A DNA stretch of 64,000 nucleotides, from NCBI RefSeq assembly GCF_014851585.1, contig NZ_JACVAB010000004.1:310001-374000 (forward strand). Reading direction: 5' to 3'. The position numbers were made by a program, and so were the translations under genes. Below are positions 7,883 to 18,058 of the stretch, one piece after another. Below the pieces are notes generated by a model. The model had not been told where the DNA came from. It made no database searches and was given only the letters and a program-made list of their open reading frames with translations. Numbering within the stretch: the first letter of the stretch is position 1; the number at the start of each line of letters is the position of its first letter. Source of the DNA: Agrobacterium sp. AGB01. Its GTDB lineage: Bacteria; Pseudomonadota; Alphaproteobacteria; Rhizobiales; Rhizobiaceae.

Positions 7883-10867
7883 ATGACATATCAACTGCTT
7901 CCGGTATTGGCTCGACGTCTCGGGCTTTTCACAGCATTAGCCTCATTGGCCTTTGTCGTGCCGTCGTTTGGGCAGTCGGTGTGGACCGGTAATAAGGACA
8001 ATGAATTCAGCGACGGAACGAACTGGACACCTGCTCTGCCGGGCGCAAATGATGCTGCCGCTGTTAACACTGGTTCCCCGCAGGTCACCAATAACGTCAC
8101 CGTCAATCAGCTTGGTGTAAATGGCGGCGATGTCACCATCACCAATACCGGTACACTAACGGTGACCAGTGGCAGCACGATCAACTCCGGCACCCTCGGT
8201 ATCAATGCTGGTGGCGTCGTGAATTCCGATATCGACCTGAATGGCGGCAACCTGTTCATCGATGGAACGCTCAACGGCAAACTGCAATTGAATGCAGGCA
8301 ACGTTGCGGTAAATGGCAGCCTAGGCAGTGCTGTGGTGGAAGCGACCACTGCACTTTCCAACAGCGGGACTGTGGGCGATGTGTCCGTGTCCTCCGGCGG
8401 GACCTTTACCAATAACACAACTGGCAATGCTGGTGCACTCGCCAATGCCGGTACGGCGTCGAATGCCGGCACGCTTGGCTCGTTGACAAATACGGCAGGC
8501 AACTTCACCAACAACAACCTCGGCGTCATCAGTGGAAAGACGATAATCTCCGGCGGAACGGTGACCAACAATTTCCAGATGACAGATGCGGATGTCGCCG
8601 CGGCAGCAGATTTCGTCAACAACAACGGCGCAACGGCTGGCAATATCAGAAACTCCGGCACAGTCTCCAATGCCGGTACCATCACATCCCTGCAAAACAA
8701 TGCGGGAAGTTTCACCAACAACTTCGGCGGTGTTGTCTCTGGTGCGACAACTGTAGCCGGAGGCACTGTCACCAACAATGCCGAGATGAATGCTGTGAGT
8801 GTCGGGACTGGTGGCATATTCACCAACACCACGGATGGCACGGCCGGTGCCGTTACCAATGCCGGCAACAGTTCCAATGCCGGCGAAATCGCCTCGCTGA
8901 CCAACACTTCCGGAAACTTCGTCAACAATGCCGGCGGCACAATCACCGGACAGACCACCATTACCGGCGGGACAGTCACCAACAATTTCGAGATAACCGA
9001 CGCCGACGTTGCAGCCGCCGCAGCCTTCATCAACAACTCTGACGGCATCGCGGGTAATATCAGAAATTCCGGCACGGTGACCAATGCTGGAACGATTGCA
9101 TCCCTTCAAAATGACGCTGGCTCTTTCACCAACAATAGTGGTGGCGAGGTTACGGGCACGACGACAGTCAATGGCGGAACGGTCGTCAACAATGCAACGC
9201 TTGCTTCCGTCGAGATCGGCAATCAGGGCACATTTACCAATAACAACGGGGCAACGACGGGCGCGGTCACCAATTCCGGCACCGCGTCGAATGACGGTAT
9301 AGTTGCGTCATTGACCAACAATGGTGGTTCCTTCTCAAACACCGGCATCATCAGTGGTGCGGCGAGCGTCAGCGGCGGTGAATTCATCAATGAAGGAACA
9401 GTCACCGGAACGATCGATGTTTTTGACGGCGGTTTGCTGTCCGGCAGCGGTGTCTCCGGCAGATTGGTGATCAATGCCGGTGGCATTCTCTCCCCCGGTC
9501 CTGGCCTGCAAACCGTTTCCGTGAATGGTGACCTGACCTTCCGCATTGGATCGACCTACCAGGTGGATATTACCTCAACCGGTCTGTCGGATCAGGTGAA
9601 CGCCATCGGCACAATTGATATCGAAGGTGGTACGCTCAATATTCGTGCAGCAAGCAACACCTATGGCCTGTCCACGGCCTACACGATCCTGTCGGCCAGC
9701 AGCATTATCGGTAATTTCGACACCATCGCCAGCGACTTTGCGTTTCTTTCCCCGACGCTGACCTACAATCCGACGACATTGGATCTCAGCCTTGATCGCA
9801 ATACTGTGCGTTTTGCCGATGTTGCCCTGACACAAAATGAACGTGTAACCGCAGCAGCCGTTGAGAGTCTGGGATCGACAAATGCACTGTTCATGGCCGT
9901 GTTGCCTCTCAATATAGAAACCGCCGAGACCGCCTTTTCACAGATTAACGGCGAGGTTCACGCATCACTCAAAAGCGCGTTTCTCTGGGAAAGCAAGTTT
10001 CCCCGTGACGCGATCATTGATCAGATGAACCCGCTGATCGCCAAACCCTGGGCATATCAGGAAGAGCTGTCGTTCTGGACAACCGGCATATTTTCTCAAG
10101 GTAATTTTTCTGAAAATGGTGTGGCCAGCGGTCTTGATACCCGTGTAGCAGGCTCACTCATCGGCGCTGATTTTGCCATTTCAGAACAATGGCGCCTCGG
10201 CGGCATTCTCGGATACAGCTCTCTTTCTGCAGGTTCTGAGGCCACGGCAGACAGTTATCATGCAGGCCTTTATGCTGCCGGTGGCTTCGGTCCTCTTGAT
10301 ATACTTGGCGGGGCCATCTATTCACGCAACGATATCTCGACCAAACGCGATATCGCATTCGGCTCCTTCACCGACCGGCTGACGGCCGATTACGGCAGCG
10401 ATACTCTTCAGGCATTTGGCGACATTTCCTGGACGCTGGAACTGGATGATGTCAAGCTGCAGCCCTTCGCCAATCTTGCCTATATCAATCTCAATACGGA
10501 TGATTTCCGTGAAGATGGCGGTGTCGCAGCCTTGTCTGTTGCCGGTGGCTCCAACAACCTGACCGTCTCAACCATAGGCATGCGCTGGGCTGCCAACCTA
10601 CCGACTGACATGCCGGTGATGGTATCTGGCATGCTGGGCTGGCGCCACGCAATCGGTGATCTTTCGCCCACCTCATTTTTTGCCTTTGAGGGTGGCTCAC
10701 CTTTCATTTTGGAAGGCGTGACCATGCCGCGCGATTCAATGTTGGTAAAAGCTGGCATTACCGCCAGACTTTCCAAATCCGCACGTTTGACACTGAGTTA
10801 TGCTGGCGAGTTTGCCAGTGGCTTTCAGTCAAATGCGGCCCATGCCAACCTACAGGTCAATTTTTAG
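7883..10867 (+). CDS. Autotransporter (type V secretion) with repeat-rich passenger domain
   Basis: 994 residues. Signal peptide about residues 1-30 (ends VVPSFGQS). The passenger is Asn/Thr/Gly/Ser-rich and made of short GTxTN/GxFTNN-type strands expected to form a beta-helix. Residues 200-475 hold four tandem units of exactly 69 residues. A transition region (about residues 560-690) contains the conserved ALFMAVLPLNIETAETAFSQINGEVHAS stretch seen before autotransporter barrels. The C-terminal barrel (about residues 720-994) ends in Phe, the usual BAM recognition residue. Likely role: surface-exposed adhesin or biofilm factor; the ligand is unknown. Monocistronic, closed downstream by a shared hairpin. 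Confidence 0.9.
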   Translation: MTYQLLPVLARRLGLFTALASLAFVVPSFGQSVWTGNKDNEFSDGTNWTPALPGANDAAAVNTGSPQVTNNVTVNQLGVNGGDVTITNTGTLTVTSGSTINSGTLGINAGGVVNSDIDLNGGNLFIDGTLNGKLQLNAGNVAVNGSLGSAVVEATTALSNSGTVGDVSVSSGGTFTNNTTGNAGALANAGTASNAGTLGSLTNTAGNFTNNNLGVISGKTIISGGTVTNNFQMTDADVAAAADFVNNNGATAGNIRNSGTVSNAGTITSLQNNAGSFTNNFGGVVSGATTVAGGTVTNNAEMNAVSVGTGGIFTNTTDGTAGAVTNAGNSSNAGEIASLTNTSGNFVNNAGGTITGQTTITGGTVTNNFEITDADVAAAAAFINNSDGIAGNIRNSGTVTNAGTIASLQNDAGSFTNNSGGEVTGTTTVNGGTVVNNATLASVEIGNQGTFTNNNGATTGAVTNSGTASNDGIVASLTNNGGSFSNTGIISGAASVSGGEFINEGTVTGTIDVFDGGLLSGSGVSGRLVINAGGILSPGPGLQTVSVNGDLTFRIGSTYQVDITSTGLSDQVNAIGTIDIEGGTLNIRAASNTYGLSTAYTILSASSIIGNFDTIASDFAFLSPTLTYNPTTLDLSLDRNTVRFADVALTQNERVTAAAVESLGSTNALFMAVLPLNIETAETAFSQINGEVHASLKSAFLWESKFPRDAIIDQMNPLIAKPWAYQEELSFWTTGIFSQGNFSENGVASGLDTRVAGSLIGADFAISEQWRLGGILGYSSLSAGSEATADSYHAGLYAAGGFGPLDILGGAIYSRNDISTKRDIAFGSFTDRLTADYGSDTLQAFGDISWTLELDDVKLQPFANLAYINLNTDDFREDGGVAALSVAGGSNNLTVSTIGMRWAANLPTDMPVMVSGMLGWRHAIGDLSPTSFFAFEGGSPFILEGVTMPRDSMLVKAGITARLSKSARLTLSYAGEFASGFQSNAAHANLQVNF
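8480..9307 (+). repeat. Four tandem 207-bp in-frame repeats in the autotransporter passenger
   Basis: Units at 8480-8686, 8687-8893, 8894-9100 and 9101-9307 each encode exactly 69 residues beginning SLTN/SLQN. Units 1 and 3 resemble each other most (both contain TDADVAAAA and GNIRNSGTV), and units 2 and 4 resemble each other (SLQN-AGSFTNN, GTFTN/GIFTN), an A-B-A-B pattern that implies duplication of a 414-bp double unit. A fifth, degenerate copy starts at 9308 and half a unit precedes 8480. Confidence 0.9.
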
Positions 10868-10900
10868 CGTCGACAATAGTTGTCCGGCAAACATCCGCAC

Positions 10901-10941
10901 AAAAAAACAGTGCCCCGAAGTTCTTCAACTTCGGGGCACTG
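10901..10941 (-). terminator. Rho-independent terminator of acnB (strong hairpin, may act both ways)
   Basis: Perfect 15-bp stem (10908-10922 with 10927-10941) and a 4-nt loop. Read leftward it is followed by seven T (the A run at 10901-10907), so it terminates acnB. It also lies between the convergent autotransporter and acnB genes and could block read-through from the other side. Confidence 0.85.
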
Positions 10942-10957
10942 CGTTTCAGGTCAAATC

Positions 10958-13747
10958 TTAGTAGTGGACCGACAGGCTATCGATCGGTGTGGTCTTTGGC
11001 GGCGCGAACTTGGTCAGGTCGATGCCGTCAACCGCACTGCGGTACTCTTCAATGCTTGGCGTGCGGCCAAGAATTGCCGACAGCACCACGACCGGGGTCG
11101 AAGCCAGAAGCGATTCACCCTTCTTCTCCGAGGTGTCTTCCACAACGCGGCCTTGGAACAGGCGGGTCGAGGTTGCGAGAACCGTGTCACCCTTTTCAGC
11201 CTTTTCCTGGTTGCCCATGCAAAGGTTGCAGCCTGGACGCTCGAGATAGAGAATGTTCTCGTACTCGGTACGGTTAGCAGTCTTTGGCTTCAGGTCATCA
11301 AATTCGAAGCCGGAATACTTCTGCAGGATTTCCCAATCCCCTTCAGCCTTCAACTCGTCAATGATGTTGTAGGTTGGTGCGGCAACCACCAGAGGCGCCT
11401 TGAACTCAACCTTGCCTGCAGCTTTTTCGATGTTCTTCAACATCTGGGCAACAATCTTGATGTCGCCCTTATGCACCATGCACGAACCAACGAAGCCGAG
11501 GTCGACCTTCTTGGTGCCGCCATAATACGAAACCGGGCGGATCGTGTCATGCGTATAGCGACGGGAAACGTCTGTATTGTTGACGTCAGGGTCAGCGATC
11601 ATTGGCTCGTTGATGATGTCGAGATCCACGACAACTTCTGCGAAGTACTTCGCGTTGGCATCCGGGCTCAGAGCAGGCTTTTCACCCGAACGGATTTCGG
11701 CAATGCGCTGATCTGCCTTGGCAATCAGGCCTTTCAGCGTGCCAACAGCATTGTCCATGCCCTTGTCGACCATGATCTGGATGCGCGACTTGGCGATTTC
11801 CAGCGACTCGATCAGCGTCTCGTCCTGCGAGATACAGATCGACGCCTTGGCCTTCATTTCAGCCGTCCAGTCGGTGAATGTGAAGGCCTGGTCAGCGAGA
11901 AGCGTACCGAGGTGAACTTCAATGATGCGGCCCTGGAAGACGTTGTCGCCATGCTGCTTGAGCATCTGCGCCTGTGTGGCATGAACAACGTCGCGGAAGT
12001 CCATGTACGGTTGCATCGTGCCCTTGAAGGTCACCTTGACCGACTGCGGGATTGGCATTGTTGCCTCACCGGTGGCCAGTGCCAGCGCCACGGTGCCAGA
12101 GTCTGCACCAAACGCAACGCCCTTGGACATGCGGGTGTGGCTGTCGCCGCCGATGATGATTGCCCAGTCATCCACGGTGATGTCGTTCAACACCTTGTGG
12201 ATGACGTCGGTCATCGAGTGGTAAGCGCCCTTCGGATCACGCGCGGTGATAACGCCGAAGTTGTTCATGAAGGACATCAGCTTTGGAATATTGGCCTGTG
12301 CCTTTTTGTCCCAAACGGAAGCCGTGTGGCAACCGGACTGATAAGCACCGTCAACCAGCGGTGAAATGACGGTCGCCGCCATCGCCTCAAGTTCCTGCGC
12401 AGTCATCAGACCGGTGGTGTCCTGCGAACCGACAATATTTACAATTACACGGACGTCGGAGCCCGCATGCAATACCTTGCCTGGCGTCACGCCAACCGCG
12501 TTGCGGTTGAAGATCTTTTCAACAGCTGTCAGTCCCTGGCCTTCGATTGAAATTTCCTTGTTTGGCGCAAAGACCGCAGTCGGCTCAACGCCGAGGGTCT
12601 GGGCGGCAAATGTCTGGAGCTTCTTGCCGAAAACGATAGCGTAGGAGCTACCAGCCTTCATGAACTCCATCTTCTGCGGTGTGAAGGCCGCAGCAACATC
12701 AACCAATTCGTTGCCATTTTCATCACGAAGTTTTTTACCCTTCGCGTCGATTTTCAAAACAGTGCCGGTTTCTACCGAAAACTGCTGTTCAAGGATCGGG
12801 TTGCCATCATTGTTGAGGATCGGCTTGCCATCGTCACCGGTCTTTTTGGTCCAGTTCTTCAGGTTGATACCGATGCCGCCGGTCACGTCGACAGTGGTCG
12901 CGAAGATCGGCGAGATACCGTTGGTGCCCGCAACGATTGGCGCGAAGTTGACGAAAGGCACATAAGGGCTGGCCTGCTTGCCGGTCCACAGCGCAACGTT
13001 GTTTACGCCGGACATACGCGACGAACCCACGCCCATCGTACCCTTTTCGGCGATCATCATAACGCGCTTGTCAGGATGCTGCTTCTGCAGCGCAACGATC
13101 TCGGCCTGTGCTTCAGGCGTGATCATACACTGACCATGCAACTGGCGGTCGGAACGCGAATGCGCCTGGTTACCCGGCGACAGAAGGTCCGTCGAAATGT
13201 CGCCTTCAGCTGCGATGAAGGTCACAACCTTGATTTCGTCTTCGACGTCAGGAAGCTTGGTGAAGAATTCAGCCTTGGCATAGCTTTCGAGAACGCTCTT
13301 CGCGACGGCATTGCCAGCCTTGTAGGCATCACGCAGGCGGAACATGTCGGCATCGTAAAGGAAGACCTGGGTCTTCAACACATCACCGGCCTTGGTTGCG
13401 ATTGCAGCATCGTCACCGAGCGCGATATCGAGCAGAACCCTGACCGAAGGACCACCCTTCATGTGCGACAGGAGTTCGAGAGCAAACGTCGGCGTAATCT
13501 CGGGCACGACCGCTTCGCCAAGGATGATTTCCTTCAGGAACGCGGCTTTGACACCTGCAGCACTGGTGGTGCCTGGCAGCGTGTTGTAGATGAAGAATTT
13601 GAGGGCATCGGCGCGGTGTTCGCTACCTGTATCCTTGATCAGCGCAATGATCTCACCGACGAGAGCTCCGTCATCAATCGGTTTGGGAGCGAGCCCTTGA
13701 GTTTCTCTGCTTTTGATCTCAGCCAGGTAATCCAAATAAAGGTTCAT
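10958..13747 (-). CDS. acnB: Aconitate hydratase B / 2-methylisocitrate dehydratase
   Basis: 929 residues from an ATG giving MNLYLDYLAEIK, the typical AcnB N-terminus; an upstream in-frame ATG at 13873 would add 42 unlikely residues. It interconverts citrate and isocitrate in the TCA cycle through a [4Fe-4S] cluster. The HEAT-like domain 4 lies at the N-terminus (about residues 1-160), followed by the swivel domain and catalytic domains. Cluster cysteines are visible in GFVGSCMVHKGD and in GCNLCMGNQ near the C-terminus; GGDSHTRM is an active-site motif. It is longer than E. coli AcnB (865), partly through an insertion near residues 315-360. Stands alone with its own terminator. Confidence 0.95.
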   Translation of the reverse strand: MNLYLDYLAEIKSRETQGLAPKPIDDGALVGEIIALIKDTGSEHRADALKFFIYNTLPGTTSAAGVKAAFLKEIILGEAVVPEITPTFALELLSHMKGGPSVRVLLDIALGDDAAIATKAGDVLKTQVFLYDADMFRLRDAYKAGNAVAKSVLESYAKAEFFTKLPDVEDEIKVVTFIAAEGDISTDLLSPGNQAHSRSDRQLHGQCMITPEAQAEIVALQKQHPDKRVMMIAEKGTMGVGSSRMSGVNNVALWTGKQASPYVPFVNFAPIVAGTNGISPIFATTVDVTGGIGINLKNWTKKTGDDGKPILNNDGNPILEQQFSVETGTVLKIDAKGKKLRDENGNELVDVAAAFTPQKMEFMKAGSSYAIVFGKKLQTFAAQTLGVEPTAVFAPNKEISIEGQGLTAVEKIFNRNAVGVTPGKVLHAGSDVRVIVNIVGSQDTTGLMTAQELEAMAATVISPLVDGAYQSGCHTASVWDKKAQANIPKLMSFMNNFGVITARDPKGAYHSMTDVIHKVLNDITVDDWAIIIGGDSHTRMSKGVAFGADSGTVALALATGEATMPIPQSVKVTFKGTMQPYMDFRDVVHATQAQMLKQHGDNVFQGRIIEVHLGTLLADQAFTFTDWTAEMKAKASICISQDETLIESLEIAKSRIQIMVDKGMDNAVGTLKGLIAKADQRIAEIRSGEKPALSPDANAKYFAEVVVDLDIINEPMIADPDVNNTDVSRRYTHDTIRPVSYYGGTKKVDLGFVGSCMVHKGDIKIVAQMLKNIEKAAGKVEFKAPLVVAAPTYNIIDELKAEGDWEILQKYSGFEFDDLKPKTANRTEYENILYLERPGCNLCMGNQEKAEKGDTVLATSTRLFQGRVVEDTSEKKGESLLASTPVVVLSAILGRTPSIEEYRSAVDGIDLTKFAPPKTTPIDSLSVHY

Positions 13748-14400
13748 CGTAATCCCAACGTCATAATGTGTATGGCGCTGAAACGCAGCGCCACCAAACG
13801 GTATTGTTAATCGGCCCAAGGGTCGTGCAGGTTTCGAGTACGTCAACAAAGGCCGACTTGCAAGATACTGCATTTCAGTAAAAAAATATTACTTCGGTTT
13901 CAGCGAAAAGCTTTAAAAAACCGCGCTGCGCAGGGTGGTTAAGCCGCAAACCTCTAAATGCTTAAATTCGTGCCGATTGATGCCAGCGATATGACGGAAA
14001 CGGGCGCTTATCGAGGCAGGGTCCGAGAACTGTCATCAAGGAAATCTAAACCTGATACAGCGCCTCTTCAGTTGGCAAATTTGACGCCTCGTAAAGACAT
14101 AATCGTAAGGGCCGCAAAAACGGTTGGCAGATGTGGCTGGCCGTTGCCGGGCGGCAAATTTCCGAAGAAGCTAATTAATGCATTGATAATAAACAATTTT
14201 ACCCCGAAAAATCCGCCAAATTCTCGATAAGTAATTGTACTACATATTCAATTTCGCCCGGTAGTTATTCGGGTTCGAAAATTAAGAATTTGTTAACCCA
14301 ATCTAAGCGAACATTAGCAAGTTCTTATTACTCGTTATTGGAGTATTCGTTCATTGCTAGGCGCCGGCCAAATTGCGGTGCAATGGCACAGGGAGAGAGC
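13748..14400. other. Divergent intergenic region between acnB and the pilus operon
   Basis: About 650 bp, AT-rich from 14160 to 14340, without a supported gene. A 90-codon open frame at 13958-14230 has no ribosome site and an unremarkable composition and is taken as chance. The region must carry the promoters for acnB (leftward) and the chaperone-usher operon (rightward). Confidence 0.5.
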
Positions 14401-14901
14401 ATGAAGTTCGCACCAATACGCTATTTTGTTCCGTTTGTTTCACTGATGTTTCTGCCAGCCGTCGCCTTTGCGCAGACGTCTACATCGACGAACTTCACGG
14501 TGCAGATCACCATTCAGGCAGCCTGCCAGATTAACTCTGCCGCCAATCTCAATTTTGGCACCAATGGTGTTCTCGCGGCCAATGTAGATGCAACCAGCCA
14601 GATTATCGTGCAATGCACGACGGGCACGCCATTTAGTCTAGGTCTAAGTGCGGGCGCTGGGACTGGCGCAACAGTTACGACCCGTTTAATGACCGGCCCC
14701 GCCTCGGCCACAATCGCTTACAGCCTCTACAGAGATGCCGCACACTCACTTGTTTGGGGCAACACGGTAGGCACGGACAGGTTAACCGGGACAGGAACCG
14801 GCGCGGCACAGCCTTTTACTGTCTATGGGCGTGTTGGGCCCCAAAACACCCCTGCTCCTGGCACTTACACGGATACCGTGACGGCCACACTCACTTATTG
14901 A
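14401..14901 (+). CDS. SCPU-domain pilin-like subunit (spore coat U family)
   Basis: 166 residues. The start ATG is preceded by GGGAGAG; an in-frame upstream start at 14290 has no such site. Signal peptide about residues 1-21 (AVAFAQ), then a single SCPU domain with the typical N-terminal pattern (VQITIQAACQINSA...NFGTNG), a Cys pair, and the C-terminal VYGRV...PAPGTYTDTVTATLTY. Such subunits form archaic chaperone-usher (Csu-type) pili. First gene of a four-gene operon; likely the main rod subunit. Confidence 0.88.
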   Translation: MKFAPIRYFVPFVSLMFLPAVAFAQTSTSTNFTVQITIQAACQINSAANLNFGTNGVLAANVDATSQIIVQCTTGTPFSLGLSAGAGTGATVTTRLMTGPASATIAYSLYRDAAHSLVWGNTVGTDRLTGTGTGAAQPFTVYGRVGPQNTPAPGTYTDTVTATLTY

Positions 14902-14922
14902 TCGCCAAAGGGAGGATCGCAT

Positions 14923-15642
14923 ATGCGTCTTTTTACTTTAGCGGCTGCGTTACTTGCCGGTTTGTATGTTTCACCTTCTCACGCAACCTCGTTACGGGTC
15001 TCACCCGTTATTTTGGATCTCAGAGCACCAGCAGCGACGTCCAATCTGCGCATCCGCAACGATGCCAAAACAGCCATCAATGTTCAGGTCCGGATTTTCC
15101 GCTGGACCCAGCAAAACGGCTCGGATGTCTTAACGGCGGTAGACGATGTTGTTGCAAGCCCACCGATCACACAACTCAAACCCGGGGCGGAAAATCTCGT
15201 CCGCATCGTGCGGCTCTCCAAGGTGCCTGTGAAGGCTGAAGAGAGCTACCGCGTCATGGTCGATGAATTGCCAACACAGGGTAAACTTCGATCCGGCACC
15301 ATCAATCTCGTTGTCCGCCATTCCATCCCGGTCTTTTTCTCGAAAGACGATGCCAGCGAGGCGCAGCCAACATGGTCTGTGACACCCAAGGGCAATGGCT
15401 ACCAGGTTACCGTCTCCAATAAAGGCTCCAAGCGCGTGCGCATCGCCAATATCAGGCTGCTCAATGGAAGTGGTCAAGCGGTGGCCCAGCAACAGGGACT
15501 TGTCGGTTATGTACTCGGAAAATCCGGTGCAACCTGGCTGGTGCCGGCAGCCGGCGGCAAGCGAGGCGGCGGCACACTGAAAATTTCCGCAGATAGCGAA
15601 AGCGGCCCTGTCAATGCGACGGCGCGCGTTAAGGGCGGTTAG
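14923..15642 (+). CDS. Periplasmic pilus chaperone (PapD-like)
   Basis: 239 residues with a signal peptide (about 1-22) and an N-terminal immunoglobulin-like domain: SLRVSPVILDLRAP, paired-strand VQVRIFRWTQ, and EESYRVMVDELP, followed by a second beta domain. It stabilises pilin subunits in the periplasm and hands them to the usher. A GGGAGG site precedes the ATG. The 3' end overlaps the usher gene by 29 bp in another frame. Confidence 0.9.
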   Translation: MRLFTLAAALLAGLYVSPSHATSLRVSPVILDLRAPAATSNLRIRNDAKTAINVQVRIFRWTQQNGSDVLTAVDDVVASPPITQLKPGAENLVRIVRLSKVPVKAEESYRVMVDELPTQGKLRSGTINLVVRHSIPVFFSKDDASEAQPTWSVTPKGNGYQVTVSNKGSKRVRIANIRLLNGSGQAVAQQQGLVGYVLGKSGATWLVPAAGGKRGGGTLKISADSESGPVNATARVKGG

Positions 15643-18058
15643 CCTTGCCGTTTTGACGATTGCAGGTTTGACGATCATTTCATCGCGCAGTTTTTCCCAG
15701 GATCAGGATTTACCTCCTGATGCCTCACCCCCCTCTGTTGCCGCCGAGGACGTGAGAGAGTTACAACTTGAAGTCTATATCAACGATGTTTCAACAGAAC
15801 TGATCGCCACCTTTCGTCAAAACAGCACCGGCTCGCTCCTGATTGAGCCGGTTCAATTGAGAAATGTCGGAATTATCCCGGTTGAAACTGCTGTCGGTGC
15901 CGATGGTTGGGTTGATATCGCCAAGCTGCCGGATGTCAGCTGGCGTTACGACGAAAGCAACCAGTCCATCTATTTTTCGCTTTCGACGGAAGCCCGCGCC
16001 AGCAAGGTCATCGACGCCTCCGGCCAAACCGATACGCAAGAGGACGAAGAAAAAAAAGAACGGGCCACGAGCGATCTGGGAGGTTTGGTGAATTACACGA
16101 TCTACGGATCATCCGGCGGTAAAAGCTGGTCGGACATTGTCGAATATAACGGCGTCTCGGCCTTGCTGGAAAGCCGTGTTTTTGGCCCACTCGGTGTCTT
16201 GTCATCCTCCCAGGTCCTGAGCACCTCAAAGGTCGAGCAGTTTGACAGCAAACGCCTCGACACCACTTGGAGCTATTCCGATGAAGATAATTTGACGACT
16301 TATAGAGCAGGCGACCTGATCACAGGCGGGCTGACATGGACACGCCCGATGCGGATGGGTGGAATACAGATACGTCGCAACTTCGATCTGCGTCCGGATA
16401 TTGTCACGATGCCAATGCCTGATTTTTCCGGCTCTGCTGCGGTGCCTTCTACCGTTGATGTCTATGTCGACAATATCAGACGTATCTCACAGGAGGTGCC
16501 CGAAGGCCCATTTTCCATTACAAACCTTCCCGTGGTCAGCGGTGCCGGCAATGCACGGCTGGTGGTGCGCGATGCGCTGGGACGGGAGACCGTGTCGGAA
16601 ACGCCGTTTTTTGCATCGGCAGATTTGCTGGCACCCGGCCTCATCGACTTTTCCGCCGAACTCGGTTTTGCCCGCAACAATTACGGCATCTCCTCATTTG
16701 ACTATGACGAGAATTTTCTCGGCTCCGCGACCGTACGGTACGGCTTGACCAACAAGTTGACCGTAGAAGGCCATGCCGAAGGCGGCGAGGAATTTTATAA
16801 TGTCGGGCTTGGTGGTGTTTTCACACTCGGCGCATTCGGATTGGGCACAGTTTCGGGTGCCACCAGCCACTTCCGGGAAGACAGTGGCTATCAGCTATCG
16901 GCAAGCGTCGAAGCAGAATTGTTGGGAATGCAGGTTTTTGCGCGCTCGCAGCGGGCGTTCGGCGATTTTCATGACATGGCATCCGTCGCGGCAACCAGAT
17001 CAAAGAATGCAACGGCCTTGAACTTGGTCAACGCCCGCCCGGCGCGTTCGCTTGATCAGATTTCCCTCTCCACCCAACTCAGCTTCGATGAAGCAAGTCT
17101 CAATTTTTCCTACACGCAGCTGGAAACTTTCGATGAAAGAAAGTCCCGGCTGCTCGGCCTTACTGTCACACGGCCTATCGCCGAAAACGGCAACATCTTT
17201 GTCACCGCCTACAAGGATTTGGCGGATAAGAAATCCTACGGAATTTTTGCCGGTCTCTCCTGGACATTTGGCGGTGGCATTTCTACCTCTGCAGGATTCT
17301 CGTCCAGCGCCGATGGTTATTCCGTTACGGCAGATGCGGTCAAATCCGAGCAACAAACCGAGGGCAGTTATGGGTGGCGGTTGCGCGGCTCACGCGGCAA
17401 CAATGATATCATTTCAGGCTCGGCCAGTTATCGCGGCAGCGCTGCACGCGTCGCGGCCGGTGTCGATCAATTCAACGGCAGCACACAAGGTTACGTACAA
17501 CTGGATGGCTCAGTTGCCTTGGCCGGTGGTGACGTCTTCTTTGGCAACCGCATCGATGATGCTTTTGCTGTCGTTGATGCCGGCGCGCCGGGTGTCGAGA
17601 TTTCGCTGGAAAACCGCCCCATCGGCCAAACCAACCGCCGCGGCAAGATCTTGCTTCCGAACTTGCGGTCTTATGATGCCAACATGATCACGCTCGACCC
17701 GGCCAACCTGCCAATCGATGCGCGAATTGACCGAACCAAACAGACGGTGATTCCGACGGAAGGCGGAGGCGCCGTCGTTGATTTCAAAGTGGAGACCGGC
17801 GGTCACGTCGCGCTGGTGACATTGAAATCAGAAAGCGGAGATGTCATCGAAACAGGGTCTTCTGGCACCATCGATGGCAATGACGACAGTAGTTTTGTGG
17901 TCGGCTACGACGGACAGGCCTATCTCGAAAACGTCTCGAACAAGCACCGACTTCTCATTCATCAACCGACCAAAGGCGACTGCGAGGCGCACATCGTTAT
18001 TGGATCGACCACGGAGACCCGTGCAACCCTTGAAGCGACATGCAGGAGCGTTCAATGA
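15614..18058 (+). CDS. Outer-membrane usher of an archaic chaperone-usher pilus
   Basis: 814 residues with an N-terminal signal anchor (about 8-28, ends SRSFSQ). The middle contains the 24-strand usher barrel with a plug-type segment (STVDVYVDNIRRISQEVPEGPFSITNLPVVSGAGNARLVVRDALGR), characteristic of PapC/FimD. C-terminal beta-sandwich domains follow (VEISLENRPIGQTNRRGKILLPNLRSYD). It secretes and polymerises the SCPU subunits. The first 29 bp overlap the chaperone gene and the stop overlaps the last pilus gene, so expression is probably coupled. Confidence 0.92.
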   Translation: MRRRALRAVSLAVLTIAGLTIISSRSFSQDQDLPPDASPPSVAAEDVRELQLEVYINDVSTELIATFRQNSTGSLLIEPVQLRNVGIIPVETAVGADGWVDIAKLPDVSWRYDESNQSIYFSLSTEARASKVIDASGQTDTQEDEEKKERATSDLGGLVNYTIYGSSGGKSWSDIVEYNGVSALLESRVFGPLGVLSSSQVLSTSKVEQFDSKRLDTTWSYSDEDNLTTYRAGDLITGGLTWTRPMRMGGIQIRRNFDLRPDIVTMPMPDFSGSAAVPSTVDVYVDNIRRISQEVPEGPFSITNLPVVSGAGNARLVVRDALGRETVSETPFFASADLLAPGLIDFSAELGFARNNYGISSFDYDENFLGSATVRYGLTNKLTVEGHAEGGEEFYNVGLGGVFTLGAFGLGTVSGATSHFREDSGYQLSASVEAELLGMQVFARSQRAFGDFHDMASVAATRSKNATALNLVNARPARSLDQISLSTQLSFDEASLNFSYTQLETFDERKSRLLGLTVTRPIAENGNIFVTAYKDLADKKSYGIFAGLSWTFGGGISTSAGFSSSADGYSVTADAVKSEQQTEGSYGWRLRGSRGNNDIISGSASYRGSAARVAAGVDQFNGSTQGYVQLDGSVALAGGDVFFGNRIDDAFAVVDAGAPGVEISLENRPIGQTNRRGKILLPNLRSYDANMITLDPANLPIDARIDRTKQTVIPTEGGGAVVDFKVETGGHVALVTLKSESGDVIETGSSGTIDGNDDSSFVVGYDGQAYLENVSNKHRLLIHQPTKGDCEAHIVIGSTTETRATLEATCRSVQ

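Noticed and set aside
8107-9084. A 325-codon open frame on the minus strand
   Set aside because: Antisense to the repeat region of the autotransporter; its Val/Pro/Ala-rich product mirrors the repeats.
8480-9307. CRISPR array
   Set aside because: The repeats are long, adjacent and in frame inside a coding region, with no spacers.
10880-12364. A 494-codon open frame on the plus strand
   Set aside because: It lies wholly antisense to acnB, has no ribosome site and no family features; it is a shadow of acnB codon bias.
13958-14230. A 90-codon open frame before the pilus operon
   Set aside because: No ribosome site, no signal peptide or motif, AT-rich 3' end typical of promoter DNA.
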